Assembly (NCBI GenBank): GCA_028278025.1
Contig: JANQFE010000043.1
Location: 1 to 61,159 of the forward strand
From: Thermodesulfobacteriota bacterium
GTDB taxonomy: Bacteria > Desulfobacterota > WTBG01 > CAIYCZ01 > CAIRTM01
DNA: 61,159 nt
Direction of reading: 5' to 3'
Below are positions 35,242 through 45,182 of the stretch, one piece after another. The position numbers and the translations under genes are program-made. Positions within the stretch are counted from its first letter, which is position 1; each line of letters begins with the position of its first letter. The notes under the pieces are model-generated. The model ran no database searches, was not told the DNA's origin, and was given only the letters and a program-made list of their open reading frames with translations.

Positions 35242-37995
35242 ATGGCTATAATGAATTGCAAGAAATTTTGTTCAACAACCAGGTATGCTGTCCTTGTTTT
35301 AATCTTTTTTAGTGTGCTGTGGGGCAGGTACGGCTTTGCCGGTGATGATGTCACGGTGGGAGTTTTACCGTTTTTTGTTCATAGCCAGGAGGATATAGAC
35401 TACCTCGGCAGGGCCATGGCTGATATGCTGTCAACCCGCCTGGAGAAACAGGGAGAAATTACAACCATCGGGAAACCGGCCCTGTTAGAGGCCCTTAAAA
35501 AACTGCAATGGGACAGTCTGCAGGAAGAGCAGGCCAGGGCTATCGGTAAAGAACTCGGTGCTGATGTTGTTGTTGCAGGAAGCCTTACCAAAATCGGTAC
35601 GCAGTTCAGCCTGGACGTGACAGTGCTTAACATAGAAAAAACCGCACCTGCCAGAAGGCTTTATCTCACCGCTGAAAATGAGGAAAGTATTCCCGGTAAG
35701 CTTAGAGAACTTGCGCGCCGGCTCAATTTCACCATTCTCGATAAAGAAATGGTAAGCGAAATACTGGTTGTCGGGAACAGATTTATTGAAAAAGATGCCA
35801 TTCTTTTTTCTATTGATACAAAGCCCGGCGAGGCCTTTTCCCCTGAGGTTCTCCAGGAAGATTTAAAAAGAATTTATCAAATGGGCTATTTCAAAGATAT
35901 CCAGATTACAAGCACGGACAGTGAGGCTGGCAAACAGATTACCTTTCATGTGAAAGAAAAGCCCATGGTCAGGGCGATACAGATTAACGGCAATAAAAAT
36001 GTTAAGATCGAAGATATTCAGAAAGCCATGCAGGTAAAGCCGCGCACGATTCTTGATCTGAACAAGGTTAAAGGTGATGTTGCCGGCATAAAGAAGCTGT
36101 ATGTTGATAAGGGCTACTACAATGTAGAGGTTTCACACAAGATTACTACAATCAGTGAGAGTGCCGCCTCAGTTGATTTTTTTATAAAAGAACACGAAGT
36201 TGTCAAAATCAAAAAGGTGACTTTTTCCGGCAATGATTCAATCCCCGCCAAAGAGCTCAGAAAAGTTATGGAATCGCGCAAGAAGCACTGGCTGCTTTCA
36301 CTGTTTACCAGTATGGGCACTTTTAAGGATGAAGCCCTGGAGAAGGATACCAACAGGATAACCGCCTATTATTACAGTAAAGGATTTCTGCAGGTACAGG
36401 TGGAAGAGCCGAAGATTGCATTTAAAAAAGACGGTATATATATTCATTTTGGTATTGATGAGGGGAACAGATTCAGAATAGGTGGAGTGGATTTTAAAGG
36501 CGATTTGATTTATGATACCGGTCTGCTTGCTTCGAAGCTTAAGTCTGCATCGGGTGCAATTTTCAACGGGAAAACCTTAAATGATGACCTTGTGGCATTG
36601 AAGGCCTTGTATGCTGTCAAAGGGTTTGCCTATGCAGACATCTCACCCCTGACAAAAATGAACCAGGAAGAAAGAAAGGTAGATATTGTTTTTGAAATTG
36701 ATAAGGGCGAGAAAATCTATATAGAAGAGATCAGCATAACCGGCAACACCCGCACACGCGACAATGTTATTCGGCGAGAAATGCGTCTGACCGAGGGAGC
36801 GATTTATAATTCAGAGGAAATTAAGAGAAGCAAACAGGAAATCAACAACCTTGGATTTTTCGAAAAAGTAAATATAAACACTGAGCCGGGCTCTTCTTCA
36901 AACCTGGTTAAGCTCAATGTTGAAGTTAAAGAACGACCCACCGGTTCCTTCAGCATAGGTGCCGGTTACAGCTCTGTTGACAATGTGGTAGGAATGTTTC
37001 AAATTTCCCAGAATAACCTTTTCGGCAAGGGTCAGCAGCTGACGCTTATGGCCCAACTGGGCGGTGACTCGAACTATTACAATATTTCATTTACCGAACC
37101 GTGGTTCCGGGATACACGCACGTCGGTCGGCTTTGACCTGTTTAACATAGAGCGGGAATACGAGGACTTTGACCGGGACAGCAGCGGTTTGAATCTGCGG
37201 GCAGGCTTTCCGCTTGACAAGTACTATGATTATACGCGCTTTTATGTGACCTACCGGTTTGAGTCCGTTGATATCGATGTGATTGATGATGATGCCGCCC
37301 TGGATATCCTTAAGCAGGAAGGCACCATTACAACCAGCAGTATCATGGGCAGCATTGTCCGGGATTCGCGCGATGACCGCTGGAAACCGCGTATGGGCTC
37401 GCTCAGCAAACTATCACTTGAGTTTGCAGGCTTGGGGGGCGACAGCAGGTTTGTCGGCCTGATAGCAAGCTCTGCTAAATACTTCCCGCTGCCCTGGGAG
37501 GCAGCCTTTCTGATCCGGGGTACCATCGGTCAGCTTTTTCCCTACGGCGGAGAGGATATTCCCATATCAGAAAGGTTCTTTCTGGGCGGCATGGATTCAC
37601 TGCGCGGTTTTGAAGTCAGGTCTGTGGGACCCAAAGAGCGCAGACCGCACAGCACTCAAAAGTATTATATCGGGGATAGAAAGTTTGAATACCGTCCACG
37701 GGGATACAGTGATGATAAAGATGTTGTCGGCGGCGAGAAGGAGTTGTTTTTCAACTTTGAGTACCTGTTTCCTATTCTCAAGGAAGCGGGGGTGCGGGGG
37801 GTTGTGTTTTTTGATACCGGAAACGCCTATGAGGAAGGAGAAAGCTTTTTTTCTGATCTGAGATATGATATTGGAGTAGGTGTGCGGTGGTATTCGCCAT
37901 TTGGTCCTTTGCGGCTTGAATGGGGACTGAATCTTGATCCGCAGGATGATGAAGACAGCAGCAACTTTGAATTTTCTATGGGAGGTATGTTCTAA
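35242..37995 (+). CDS. bamA: Outer membrane protein assembly factor BamA with N-terminal CsgG/TolB-like domain
   Basis: About 917 residues. A signal peptide (to GRYGFAG) is followed by an extra domain of about 130 residues (VTVGVLPFFVHSQEDIDYLG...GADVVVAGSLTKIGTQFSLDV), the fold of CsgG/TolB-N-like modules; then five POTRA domains and the Omp85 barrel (from about 560; GIGAGYSSVD-type strands, FFLGGMDSLRGFEVRSVGP lid motif), ending in Phe as outer-membrane proteins do. Most BamA are about 800 aa, the difference being the extra domain. The exact start is unsure: an upstream frame overlaps lolD; MAIMNCKK at 35242 begins the signal peptide. Confidence 0.93.
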   Translation: MAIMNCKKFCSTTRYAVLVLIFFSVLWGRYGFAGDDVTVGVLPFFVHSQEDIDYLGRAMADMLSTRLEKQGEITTIGKPALLEALKKLQWDSLQEEQARAIGKELGADVVVAGSLTKIGTQFSLDVTVLNIEKTAPARRLYLTAENEESIPGKLRELARRLNFTILDKEMVSEILVVGNRFIEKDAILFSIDTKPGEAFSPEVLQEDLKRIYQMGYFKDIQITSTDSEAGKQITFHVKEKPMVRAIQINGNKNVKIEDIQKAMQVKPRTILDLNKVKGDVAGIKKLYVDKGYYNVEVSHKITTISESAASVDFFIKEHEVVKIKKVTFSGNDSIPAKELRKVMESRKKHWLLSLFTSMGTFKDEALEKDTNRITAYYYSKGFLQVQVEEPKIAFKKDGIYIHFGIDEGNRFRIGGVDFKGDLIYDTGLLASKLKSASGAIFNGKTLNDDLVALKALYAVKGFAYADISPLTKMNQEERKVDIVFEIDKGEKIYIEEISITGNTRTRDNVIRREMRLTEGAIYNSEEIKRSKQEINNLGFFEKVNINTEPGSSSNLVKLNVEVKERPTGSFSIGAGYSSVDNVVGMFQISQNNLFGKGQQLTLMAQLGGDSNYYNISFTEPWFRDTRTSVGFDLFNIEREYEDFDRDSSGLNLRAGFPLDKYYDYTRFYVTYRFESVDIDVIDDDAALDILKQEGTITTSSIMGSIVRDSRDDRWKPRMGSLSKLSLEFAGLGGDSRFVGLIASSAKYFPLPWEAAFLIRGTIGQLFPYGGEDIPISERFFLGGMDSLRGFEVRSVGPKERRPHSTQKYYIGDRKFEYRPRGYSDDKDVVGGEKELFFNFEYLFPILKEAGVRGVVFFDTGNAYEEGESFFSDLRYDIGVGVRWYSPFGPLRLEWGLNLDPQDDEDSSNFEFSMGGMF

Positions 37996-38131
37996 TTTCC
38001 GGCACACCTACAATAAGTGAACGCTGGTTGCTCTTTATTGTTATATAATAATAAAACTAAAACGAAAGATATTTTTTAATGATACTGCCAAGCATAAATG
38101 AGAATATTCCTGTACTAGGGAAGGAGGCACA

Positions 38132-38662
38132 ATGAAAAAAATAGTATGTTCAGTATCACTTACGGTTGCTTTTATGCTGGTTTGTTCCGCCGGGCTGGCT
38201 GCGGACTACAAACTCGGCTATGTTTCCATTCAGAAGGCTGTCAGTGACAGTATTGCCGGTAAAGAGGCCATGGAGCAGTTTGCCGGCGAGGTCAAACGCA
38301 TGGAAGAATCACTGCTTAAAGAAAAGGAGGAAATTGAAAAACTCGGTGAAGTCATACAAAAACAGAGCATGATGCTCACTGATGAAGTCAGAAGAGAGAA
38401 GGAAAAAGATTTCCTGAGGCGTAAACGTGATTATGAAAGACAGGTTGAGGATTCAAAAACCGAAATCCAGATAAAAGAAGCCGAGCTTACCAATGATATT
38501 CTGGAAGACCTTATTCCTATTGTCAAAAAGTACGGTGAAGATAATAAATACAGCATAATTTTTGAAAAAAATGACAGAACCCTGTTGTATGTTTCAGAGG
38601 CCCTTGATCTTACCGATAAAATAATGGCCATTTACGATAAGCAGTACCAGAAACAGCAGTAG
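38132..38662 (+). CDS. ompH: OmpH/Skp family periplasmic chaperone
   Basis: 176 residues with a signal peptide cut near LAADYKLGYVSIQKAV, then long charged helices (FAGEVKRMEESLLKEKEEIEKLG...) forming the tentacles of Skp. Holds unfolded outer-membrane proteins for BamA encoded just upstream. GGAAGGAGG before the start. Confidence 0.92.
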   Translation: MKKIVCSVSLTVAFMLVCSAGLAADYKLGYVSIQKAVSDSIAGKEAMEQFAGEVKRMEESLLKEKEEIEKLGEVIQKQSMMLTDEVRREKEKDFLRRKRDYERQVEDSKTEIQIKEAELTNDILEDLIPIVKKYGEDNKYSIIFEKNDRTLLYVSEALDLTDKIMAIYDKQYQKQQ

Positions 38663-38741
38663 GAATAGCTGTACGCATTCGACAGGTGAGCACCTGCCTG
38701 CTGCAAAGCTTACGGCGGACCGCTTGCCAAGATGAAGCACC

Positions 38742-39791
38742 ATGAAAGCAACCCTACAACAGATTGCAGACATTATCGGCGGCAGGATTGAAGGTGATCC
38801 TGATACGGTAATACAGGGTATTGCCGGGGTTGAGCAAGCCCGTGAGGGTGATATCACTTTTATAGCCAACCCCCAATATATTCCCTATATTGACAGAACA
38901 GGGGCATCTGCTATTGTCTGTTCACCTGAGGTGTCTGCCCCTTCAAAGACACTTCTGAAGGTTGACAACCCCTACCTTGCATATGCAAAAGTGATTCGCT
39001 TTTTGAATCCCCCTGCCCGGGAATCCGGACAAATAGATTCCGGGGCATTCATTGGAAAAGACGTCCGATTGGGCAAAAACATTACGCTGTATCCTTACGT
39101 TTATATCGGTGATGGTTCTATTATAGAAGACGGCGTAACAATTTACCCGCACTGCTTTATCGGCAATAATGTTACCATCGGCGCTGATACTTTTATGCAT
39201 CCCAACGTTACTATCCGTGAGCGCTGTATTATCGGCAGGCGGGTTATCATCCATTCGGGCACGGTAATCGGCAGTGATGGATTCGGATTTGCAAAGGACG
39301 GGGCCGCTTATTATAAAATACCGCAGCTTGGCATCGTGCAAATAGATGATGATGTTGAAATCGGTGCCGGTAATGCCATCGACCGGGCTGCAATTGATAA
39401 AACCTGGATAAAGCGGGGTGTGAAGACCGACAACCTTGTCCATATTGCCCACAATGTAAGTATCGGTGAGGATAGCGTTGTCGTAGCCCAGGTGGGAATC
39501 TCCGGGAGTACACAAGTCGGCAACCGGGTAACGCTGGCAGGGCAGGTCGGCACTGTCGGGCATATAAAAATCGGTGATGATGTCATGGTCGGTGCAAAGG
39601 CTGGGATTTCATGTGACGTGCCGGCAGGGCAGATAGTTTCCGGGGCCCCTCACATGCCGCATAAAACCTGGCTTAAAGCTTCCCGTTCATTTGAAAAGCT
39701 GCCGGACATGCGCAAGACCATACACAGGCTTGAAAAAAAGATTCAAGAGCTTGAATCAGCACTAGAAACATTACAAGGGAGTAAGTCGTGA
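38742..39791 (+). CDS. lpxD: UDP-3-O-(3-hydroxyacyl)glucosamine N-acyltransferase
   Basis: Third step of lipid A synthesis. 349 residues: N-terminal uridine-binding domain (1-100, [14 protein letters not shown]), then hexapeptide-repeat left-handed beta helix with the catalytic His in [15 protein letters not shown], and a C-terminal helix. Stop overlaps fabZ by one base (TGATG). Confidence 0.96.
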   Translation: MKATLQQIADIIGGRIEGDPDTVIQGIAGVEQAREGDITFIANPQYIPYIDRTGASAIVCSPEVSAPSKTLLKVDNPYLAYAKVIRFLNPPARESGQIDSGAFIGKDVRLGKNITLYPYVYIGDGSIIEDGVTIYPHCFIGNNVTIGADTFMHPNVTIRERCIIGRRVIIHSGTVIGSDGFGFAKDGAAYYKIPQLGIVQIDDDVEIGAGNAIDRAAIDKTWIKRGVKTDNLVHIAHNVSIGEDSVVVAQVGISGSTQVGNRVTLAGQVGTVGHIKIGDDVMVGAKAGISCDVPAGQIVSGAPHMPHKTWLKASRSFEKLPDMRKTIHRLEKKIQELESALETLQGSKS

Positions 39792-40219
39792 TGCTTGCAA
39801 TCAAAGAAATTATGGACTATCTGCCACACCGCTATCCTTTTTTGCTGGTTGATAAGGTGATTGAGGTGGGGCCGGGCAATAGAATTGTCACCATCAAGAA
39901 TGTGACCATTAACGAACCGTTTTTTCAGGGGCATTTCCCGGACGAGCCGATCATGCCCGGTGTCCTCATCGTAGAGGCAATGGCGCAAAGCTGGGGGATA
40001 TTTTATCTGCAAACACTGCCCGAAGGCCAGTCAAGCAACTCCGATGTTCGTTTTATCGGTATTGATAAGTGCCGCTTTCGCCGTCCGGTGGTGCCGGGAG
40101 ACCAGATTCGCTTTGAACTGGAAGGTATTTCTCAGAAACGTTCAATCTGGAAATTCAGTGGTAAAGCATTTGTGGACGGTAACTTAGCGGCAGAGGCAGA
40201 ACTTATGGCCGCAATGTAG
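39791..40219 (+). CDS. fabZ: 3-hydroxyacyl-ACP dehydratase FabZ
   Basis: 142-residue hot-dog-fold enzyme; [13 protein letters not shown], catalytic His in [23 protein letters not shown] (Glu in VEAMAQ). Sits between lpxD and lpxA as in E. coli. The start at 39791 has AAGGGAG 10 bases upstream. Its TAG stop (40217-40219) is also the first three bases of a dispersed element, so the element end now defines the stop. Confidence 0.97.
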   Translation: MLAIKEIMDYLPHRYPFLLVDKVIEVGPGNRIVTIKNVTINEPFFQGHFPDEPIMPGVLIVEAMAQSWGIFYLQTLPEGQSSNSDVRFIGIDKCRFRRPVVPGDQIRFELEGISQKRSIWKFSGKAFVDGNLAAEAELMAAM

Positions 40220-40402
40220 TACAGCGTTACATTTGAATCTGTGGGTTGCTCAAGCTGGAAACAGTCGGTGCGTGTGCTGCGGTCTATGTGCTCGCAACGG
40301 CTGTATCATTTGTATACATCATCGGCGGCTCGCACCGCCCTTGCACTCGAACCGACTGTTTCCAGCGGTTGAACTGATAAAATTAATTGTGAAGCTGTAG
40401 TA
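40217..40402. repeat. TAGTAC-ended element (copy C) inside the lpx operon
   Basis: 186 bases between fabZ and lpxA. Ends: TAGTACAGCGTTACATTT (40217) and, inverted, TGTGAAGCTGTAGTA (40388-40402). Arms GCTGGAAACAGTCGGT (40254-40269) and ACCGACTGTTTCCAGC (40351-40366) are perfectly complementary over 16 bp and differ from the arms of other copies. Core: GTGCTCGC (40288-40295) and GCTCGCACCGCCCTTGC (40328-40344). Confidence 0.8.
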
Positions 40403-40444
40403 GCCACAGACGATATGACAAAAGCAACACCAGTGGAGAATACA

Positions 40445-41218
40445 ATGATTCATAAAACGGCGCTCATAAGCAGCAAAGCAGACCTTGGAACGGATGTGGA
40501 GGTAGGTCCGTACAGCATTATTGGTGATGACGTTAAAATTGGCAGCAATACGAAAATTGGTCCGCATGTAGTCATAGAAGGCCCAACGTCAATTGGTGAG
40601 AGCTGTCATTTTTTTCAGTTTTGCTCAATCGGAGCACAGCCCCAGGATATGAAATATCAGGATGAGCCCACCGAACTGATTGTTGGTAATAATTGTGTTT
40701 TCAGGGAGTGTGTAACCCTCAACAGAGGAACTACAGGCGGCGGTGGCAGGACGATACTGGGCAACAATATATTCCTTATGGCTTATTCCCATGTAGCCCA
40801 CGATTGCCGTATCGAGGATCATGTCATCATGGCAAACAGTGCCAGCCTGGCTGGCCACATTCATATTGAAAAGCATGCCATTGTCGGAGGGCTGGTCGGC
40901 ATTCACCAATTTGTGCATATTGGTGAATATGCAATGATTGGCGGCCTTACGGCGGTGTCTAAAGATGTGGTGCCTTATGTGCTGGTCGCGGGCAACAAGG
41001 CAAAAGTACATGGCCTGAATCTGATTGGATTGAAACGTCATGGCATTCCGGTTGAGTCTATCAATGAGCTTAAGACAGCGTACAAGATGTTTTTTCGCTC
41101 AGGGCTGACTGTTCAAAAAGCAATTGAAGAGGTCGAACACGCCGATTTTGCATCTCCGGAAGTCAGCCATTTTTTAAATTTCATTAAGAGCTCCGAGAGG
41201 GGAGTCATTCGAGAATGA
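40445..41218 (+). CDS. lpxA: UDP-N-acetylglucosamine acyltransferase
   Basis: First step of lipid A synthesis. 257 residues, hexapeptide beta helix (VEVGPYSIIGDDVKIG...) with catalytic His in MAYSHVAHDCRIED and the family's GLNLIGLKRHGIP after the helix; C-terminal helices. The ATG at 40445 has TGGAG 8 bases upstream. Overlaps the next gene by four bases (ATGA). Confidence 0.96.
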   Translation: MIHKTALISSKADLGTDVEVGPYSIIGDDVKIGSNTKIGPHVVIEGPTSIGESCHFFQFCSIGAQPQDMKYQDEPTELIVGNNCVFRECVTLNRGTTGGGGRTILGNNIFLMAYSHVAHDCRIEDHVIMANSASLAGHIHIEKHAIVGGLVGIHQFVHIGEYAMIGGLTAVSKDVVPYVLVAGNKAKVHGLNLIGLKRHGIPVESINELKTAYKMFFRSGLTVQKAIEEVEHADFASPEVSHFLNFIKSSERGVIRE

Positions 41219-42174
41219 ATCCGGTAAAAGTAGGAGTTGTCGGCGTAGGCTATCTGGGCAAATTTCATGTTGAGAAATATGCAGCCCTCCCCGAGGCACA
41301 GCTGGTTGGCATTGTTGATACTGATCCTGAAGCCGTCCGGGATGTGTCGCAGCGCTTTAACGTGCCTGTTTTTCACGACTGCAAAATGCTTCTGGACAAA
41401 GTTGATGCGGTCAGTGTTGTTGTGCCTACAGAGCTTCACCATAGCATTGCCAGGCAATTTCTTGCAGGCGGGGTAGATGTTCTCCTGGAAAAGCCGATAA
41501 CTACAACCATCCGGGAGGCTGATGATCTGATCGACATTGCGCGGTCACACAAGCGTATCCTGCAGATCGGCCACCTTGAACGCTTTAATGCGGCTGTGGT
41601 GGCACTTGACGGTGTTTTGAAACAACCGATGTTCATTGAATCACATCGCCTGGCACCTTTCAAGGACCGGGGAACCGATGTTGATGTAATTCTGGACATT
41701 ATGATTCATGATATTGATATAATTCTTACCATAGTTAATGCTCCGGTAAGATCAATTCATGCGGTGGGTGTTCCGGTCATTTCAGACGAAAAGAATGATA
41801 TTGCCAACGTCAGGCTTGAATTTGATACCGGCTGCGTTGCCAACGTCACAGCCAGCCGAATTTCTGCGAAGGAGATGCGCAAAATCAGGGTTTTTCAACA
41901 GGATGCTTATCTGTCTATAGACTATGCTGCCCAGCAGGCAGACATTTACAGGAAGATTGATTCGGACGATGACGAGTTCGGTCCTCAGATTACCTATGAA
42001 CAGGTTGATATCCAGCAGGGGGATGCCTTGCAGGAGGAAATAAAATCATTTTTAGATGCAGTGTCATGTCGCAGCGAGCCCGCAGTGCCGGGCGAAGCAG
42101 GACGCAATGCCCTTAAAGTTGCGCTTGAAATTATGGAACAGGTCGAAGCAAAAAAGGCTGATCTGCGCATGTAG
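41215..42174 (+). CDS. Gfo/Idh/MocA family oxidoreductase (MviM-like)
   Basis: 319 residues: NAD(P)-binding fold (VGVVGVGYLGKFHVEKYA), LLEKPITTTIREADDLIDIA with the typical EKP, and the C-terminal alpha/beta domain with DILDIMIHDIDIIL. Encoded between lpxA and lpxB in many Desulfobacterota; role in lipid A is unproven, though a GnnA-like oxidation of UDP-GlcNAc for amide-linked lipid A has precedent in other bacteria. No lpxI is present beside it. Confidence 0.9.
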   Translation: MNPVKVGVVGVGYLGKFHVEKYAALPEAQLVGIVDTDPEAVRDVSQRFNVPVFHDCKMLLDKVDAVSVVVPTELHHSIARQFLAGGVDVLLEKPITTTIREADDLIDIARSHKRILQIGHLERFNAAVVALDGVLKQPMFIESHRLAPFKDRGTDVDVILDIMIHDIDIILTIVNAPVRSIHAVGVPVISDEKNDIANVRLEFDTGCVANVTASRISAKEMRKIRVFQQDAYLSIDYAAQQADIYRKIDSDDDEFGPQITYEQVDIQQGDALQEEIKSFLDAVSCRSEPAVPGEAGRNALKVALEIMEQVEAKKADLRM

Positions 42175-42250
42175 TATTTCAGCTTTGGGTCTTATGAATG
42201 CCGGATGTTGCAGTGGATGCCTGCACTATTGTTGGTAAATCAATGTGGCG

Positions 42251-43405
42251 ATGGAAAAAGAATCAAAAAAAATCCTGGTTGTTACCGGTGAAACCTCGGG
42301 GGATCACCACGGTGCTCTTGTTGTTCAGGCACTTAAAAAAATTGACCCGGATGTGCATGCTTGCGGTGTTGGCGGAGATGAGCTTGAAGGGACCGGTATG
42401 CACCTCCTGTATCATTCACGCCAACTGGCTGTGCTTGGTACCCTGGAAGTCCTCTCAAAATCCTACCACATAGTAAAAGCATACGGTTCGATCAAAAAGG
42501 AAATAAGCCAATCCCCGCCTGATCTGGTACTGCTCATTGATTATCCGGAATTCAACCTGCGCATAGCCGGTCTGGCCGGAAAGTATACGGTTCCTGTTCT
42601 CTATTATATAAGCCCGCAGTTGTGGGCATGGCGGGCAGGGCGGGCCAAAAAAATTGCGCGTCTGGTAGATAAGATGGCTGTTATTTTTCCCTTTGAAGTA
42701 CCATTCTACGAGAAAGAAGGGTTGGACGTTGAGTTTGTCGGTCATCCGCTTTTGGATCAGGACAGGCAGCTCCCGCAGCCGGCGGCGACCCTGAGTGCTT
42801 TTGGTCTTGAAGAGCACCAACCGGTAATAGGGCTTCTGCCCGGCAGCAGGCAGATTGAAATAGACAAGCTGCTGCCCTGCATGCTTGATGCGGTTAAGTT
42901 GATACGCACCAGATTCCCTGCAGCCCGGTTTTTACTGGCCGTTGCTCCGGGGCTTGATCAACAGTATGTAGAACGTATGGTGAGCCGGGCAAAGGTTCCT
43001 GTAAGAGTTGTTGTCGACAATTTTTACCAGGCCCTCAATGTGTGTGATCTTGTTCTGGTTGCTTCCGGCACGGCAACCCTCGAGACTGCCATTATGGGAA
43101 AACCGATGGTAATAATATATAAAGTTGCTTGGCTTACCTATCTTATCGGAAGAATGATGATACGTGTACCCCATATAGGCCTTGCCAATATTGTTGCCGG
43201 ACGGCAGGTTGTTCCTGAGCTTATTCAGCACGAGGTCACCCCGTCACGCATCGCAGATGAGGCTGTATCAATTCTTGCGAATCCCGAACGCAGACAAACC
43301 ATGCAAGCCCAACTTGGGGAGGTTAGAAAGCTGTTGGGGGAAAGGGGTGCTTCGGAGCGGGTGGCCCGGATTGCATATCAAATGATGTTGAACGGTAAAC
43401 AGTGA
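42251..43405 (+). CDS. lpxB: Lipid-A-disaccharide synthase
   Basis: 384-residue glycosyltransferase (GT19) joining lipid X and UDP-diacylglucosamine. GETSGDHHGALVVQAL at the N-terminus, LIDYPEFNLRIAG, YYISPQLWAWRAGRAKKI, and LLPGSRQIEIDKLLP and SGTATLETAIMGKPMVIIYK. A GTG two codons upstream is a possible alternative start. 10 bases separate it from msbA. Confidence 0.95.
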   Translation: MEKESKKILVVTGETSGDHHGALVVQALKKIDPDVHACGVGGDELEGTGMHLLYHSRQLAVLGTLEVLSKSYHIVKAYGSIKKEISQSPPDLVLLIDYPEFNLRIAGLAGKYTVPVLYYISPQLWAWRAGRAKKIARLVDKMAVIFPFEVPFYEKEGLDVEFVGHPLLDQDRQLPQPAATLSAFGLEEHQPVIGLLPGSRQIEIDKLLPCMLDAVKLIRTRFPAARFLLAVAPGLDQQYVERMVSRAKVPVRVVVDNFYQALNVCDLVLVASGTATLETAIMGKPMVIIYKVAWLTYLIGRMMIRVPHIGLANIVAGRQVVPELIQHEVTPSRIADEAVSILANPERRQTMQAQLGEVRKLLGERGASERVARIAYQMMLNGKQ

Positions 43406-43415
43406 ACCGAATACA

Positions 43416-45182
43416 ATGATTAAAGATACGATACAGTTATATAAACGCTTGCTGCCGTACATTAGGCCTTATTGGCGATGGATTGTGCTGGCGTTCATTT
43501 GTGCGCTGCCCCTTTCTTTTTGTACCGCGGCAATTGCCTACCTGGTGAAACCGGCCCTGGACAAGGTATTCCTGGCAAAAGATTTACAGGTGCTTGTTAT
43601 TATTCCTGTCGCTGTTGTTGTGCTCTACAGTGTCAAGGGGGCTTTTGAATTTATGTTCCACTACCTTCTGGGTTCTACTGCTCATCGAATCATGACGAAT
43701 GTCAGAAACATACTCTATGCCCACATGCAAACACTTTCACTGGCGTTTTTTATAAAAAATCCGACCGGCCACCTGATATCCAGAATTACTAATGATGTAA
43801 GTCTTCTTCAGCGGGCAATGAACAGCGGTGTTATCGATATTTTCAGACATCTGTTAACCATTATATGGCTGACCGGGGTGCTGCTTAAACAGGATATAAA
43901 ACTGGCCGGAATTGCTTTTGTGATTCTCCCGTGGATTGCTATTCCCATACTAAGATTCGGCAAAAAGAGCAGAAAATTCAGCACACGGGGCCAGCAAAAA
44001 GTCGGCAGGATTGCTACCTTTGTGCATGAAACCATAACTGGATGCCGTATTGTAAAGGCCTTTGGCATGGAAGAATATGAAAACAGACGGTTTTCAAAGG
44101 AGAACGAACGGCTTTTGCGGGTTAGACTTAAAAGACTTAAGGTTAGAGCCCTGTCGGCTCCGCTTATGGAATTTATAGGGGGCATTGCAGGTGCAGCCGT
44201 CATCTTCTATGGAGGCTATAACGTCTTTAACGGGACATCGACACCGGGAACATTTTTTTCCTTTGTTGCTGCATTGCTGCTTATGTATGGGCCTATTCGC
44301 AGTATCGGCACCGCATTTCAGGATGTGCAGGAAGGACTGGCTGCGGCTGTAAGGATTTTTCACATTCTTGATACAGAACCTGATATACAGGACAGCGAAG
44401 GTGCCGCACCGCTTGCTTCTCTACAACAGAGCATTGCTTTCCAAAATGTTTCTTTTGCCTACGACCGTCAACCCGTGCTGAAGGATATCAATCTTACCAT
44501 ACGGCATGGCGAGACGGTTGCGATTGTCGGCATGACCGGGTCCGGCAAGACAACCCTTGTAAATCTGATTCCAAGATTTTTTGACGTCACCTCAGGTATG
44601 ATCTGTTTTGACGGGCAGGATATTAGGAAAGCAACCCTGCTTTCACTCAGAAGCCAGATAGCTCTGGTCAGTCAGCATCCGCATCTTTTCAATGATACGG
44701 TTCGCAGCAATATAACTTATGGAGATCCCCGCCAAAACGATGAGGAAATAGTTGCCGCTGCCAAGGCTGCCTATGTGCATGAATTTATCATGCAACTGCC
44801 CGACGGATATGATACCATGATAGGGGAACACGGAGAAACGCTTTCCGGTGGACAGCGTCAGCGGATTGCTATTGCCCGTGCGATTCTTAAAAATTCCCCG
44901 ATTTTGATACTTGATGAGCCCACAGCTTCACTTGACAGCCAGCTGGAAAACAATATTCAGCAATCACTTGAACAGTTTATGACAAAGGACCGGACAACCC
45001 TTATAATTTCACACCGTCTTTCAACGATTAAAAAAGCCGATCGTATTATTGTGCTTTCCGGGGGCAGAGTTGTAGAGGAAGGAACCCATGCGGAGCTTTT
45101 TAACCGCGGGGGCGAATACACAAAGCTGTATTCTGTGTATTTGGAAGATGAACTCAGCCCGGCTCATGGTATTTCAGGGTGA
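43416..45182 (+). CDS. msbA: Lipid A export ABC transporter MsbA
   Basis: 588 residues: six-helix transmembrane domain (1-320) and ATPase domain with Walker A GMTGSGKTT, signature LSGGQRQRIAIARAIL, Walker B ILILDEPTASLD and switch IISHRLSTIKKADRIIVL. Flips core-lipid A across the inner membrane. Position between lpxB and waaA supports lipid A rather than another lipid. Confidence 0.93.
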   Translation: MIKDTIQLYKRLLPYIRPYWRWIVLAFICALPLSFCTAAIAYLVKPALDKVFLAKDLQVLVIIPVAVVVLYSVKGAFEFMFHYLLGSTAHRIMTNVRNILYAHMQTLSLAFFIKNPTGHLISRITNDVSLLQRAMNSGVIDIFRHLLTIIWLTGVLLKQDIKLAGIAFVILPWIAIPILRFGKKSRKFSTRGQQKVGRIATFVHETITGCRIVKAFGMEEYENRRFSKENERLLRVRLKRLKVRALSAPLMEFIGGIAGAAVIFYGGYNVFNGTSTPGTFFSFVAALLLMYGPIRSIGTAFQDVQEGLAAAVRIFHILDTEPDIQDSEGAAPLASLQQSIAFQNVSFAYDRQPVLKDINLTIRHGETVAIVGMTGSGKTTLVNLIPRFFDVTSGMICFDGQDIRKATLLSLRSQIALVSQHPHLFNDTVRSNITYGDPRQNDEEIVAAAKAAYVHEFIMQLPDGYDTMIGEHGETLSGGQRQRIAIARAILKNSPILILDEPTASLDSQLENNIQQSLEQFMTKDRTTLIISHRLSTIKKADRIIVLSGGRVVEEGTHAELFNRGGEYTKLYSVYLEDELSPAHGISG

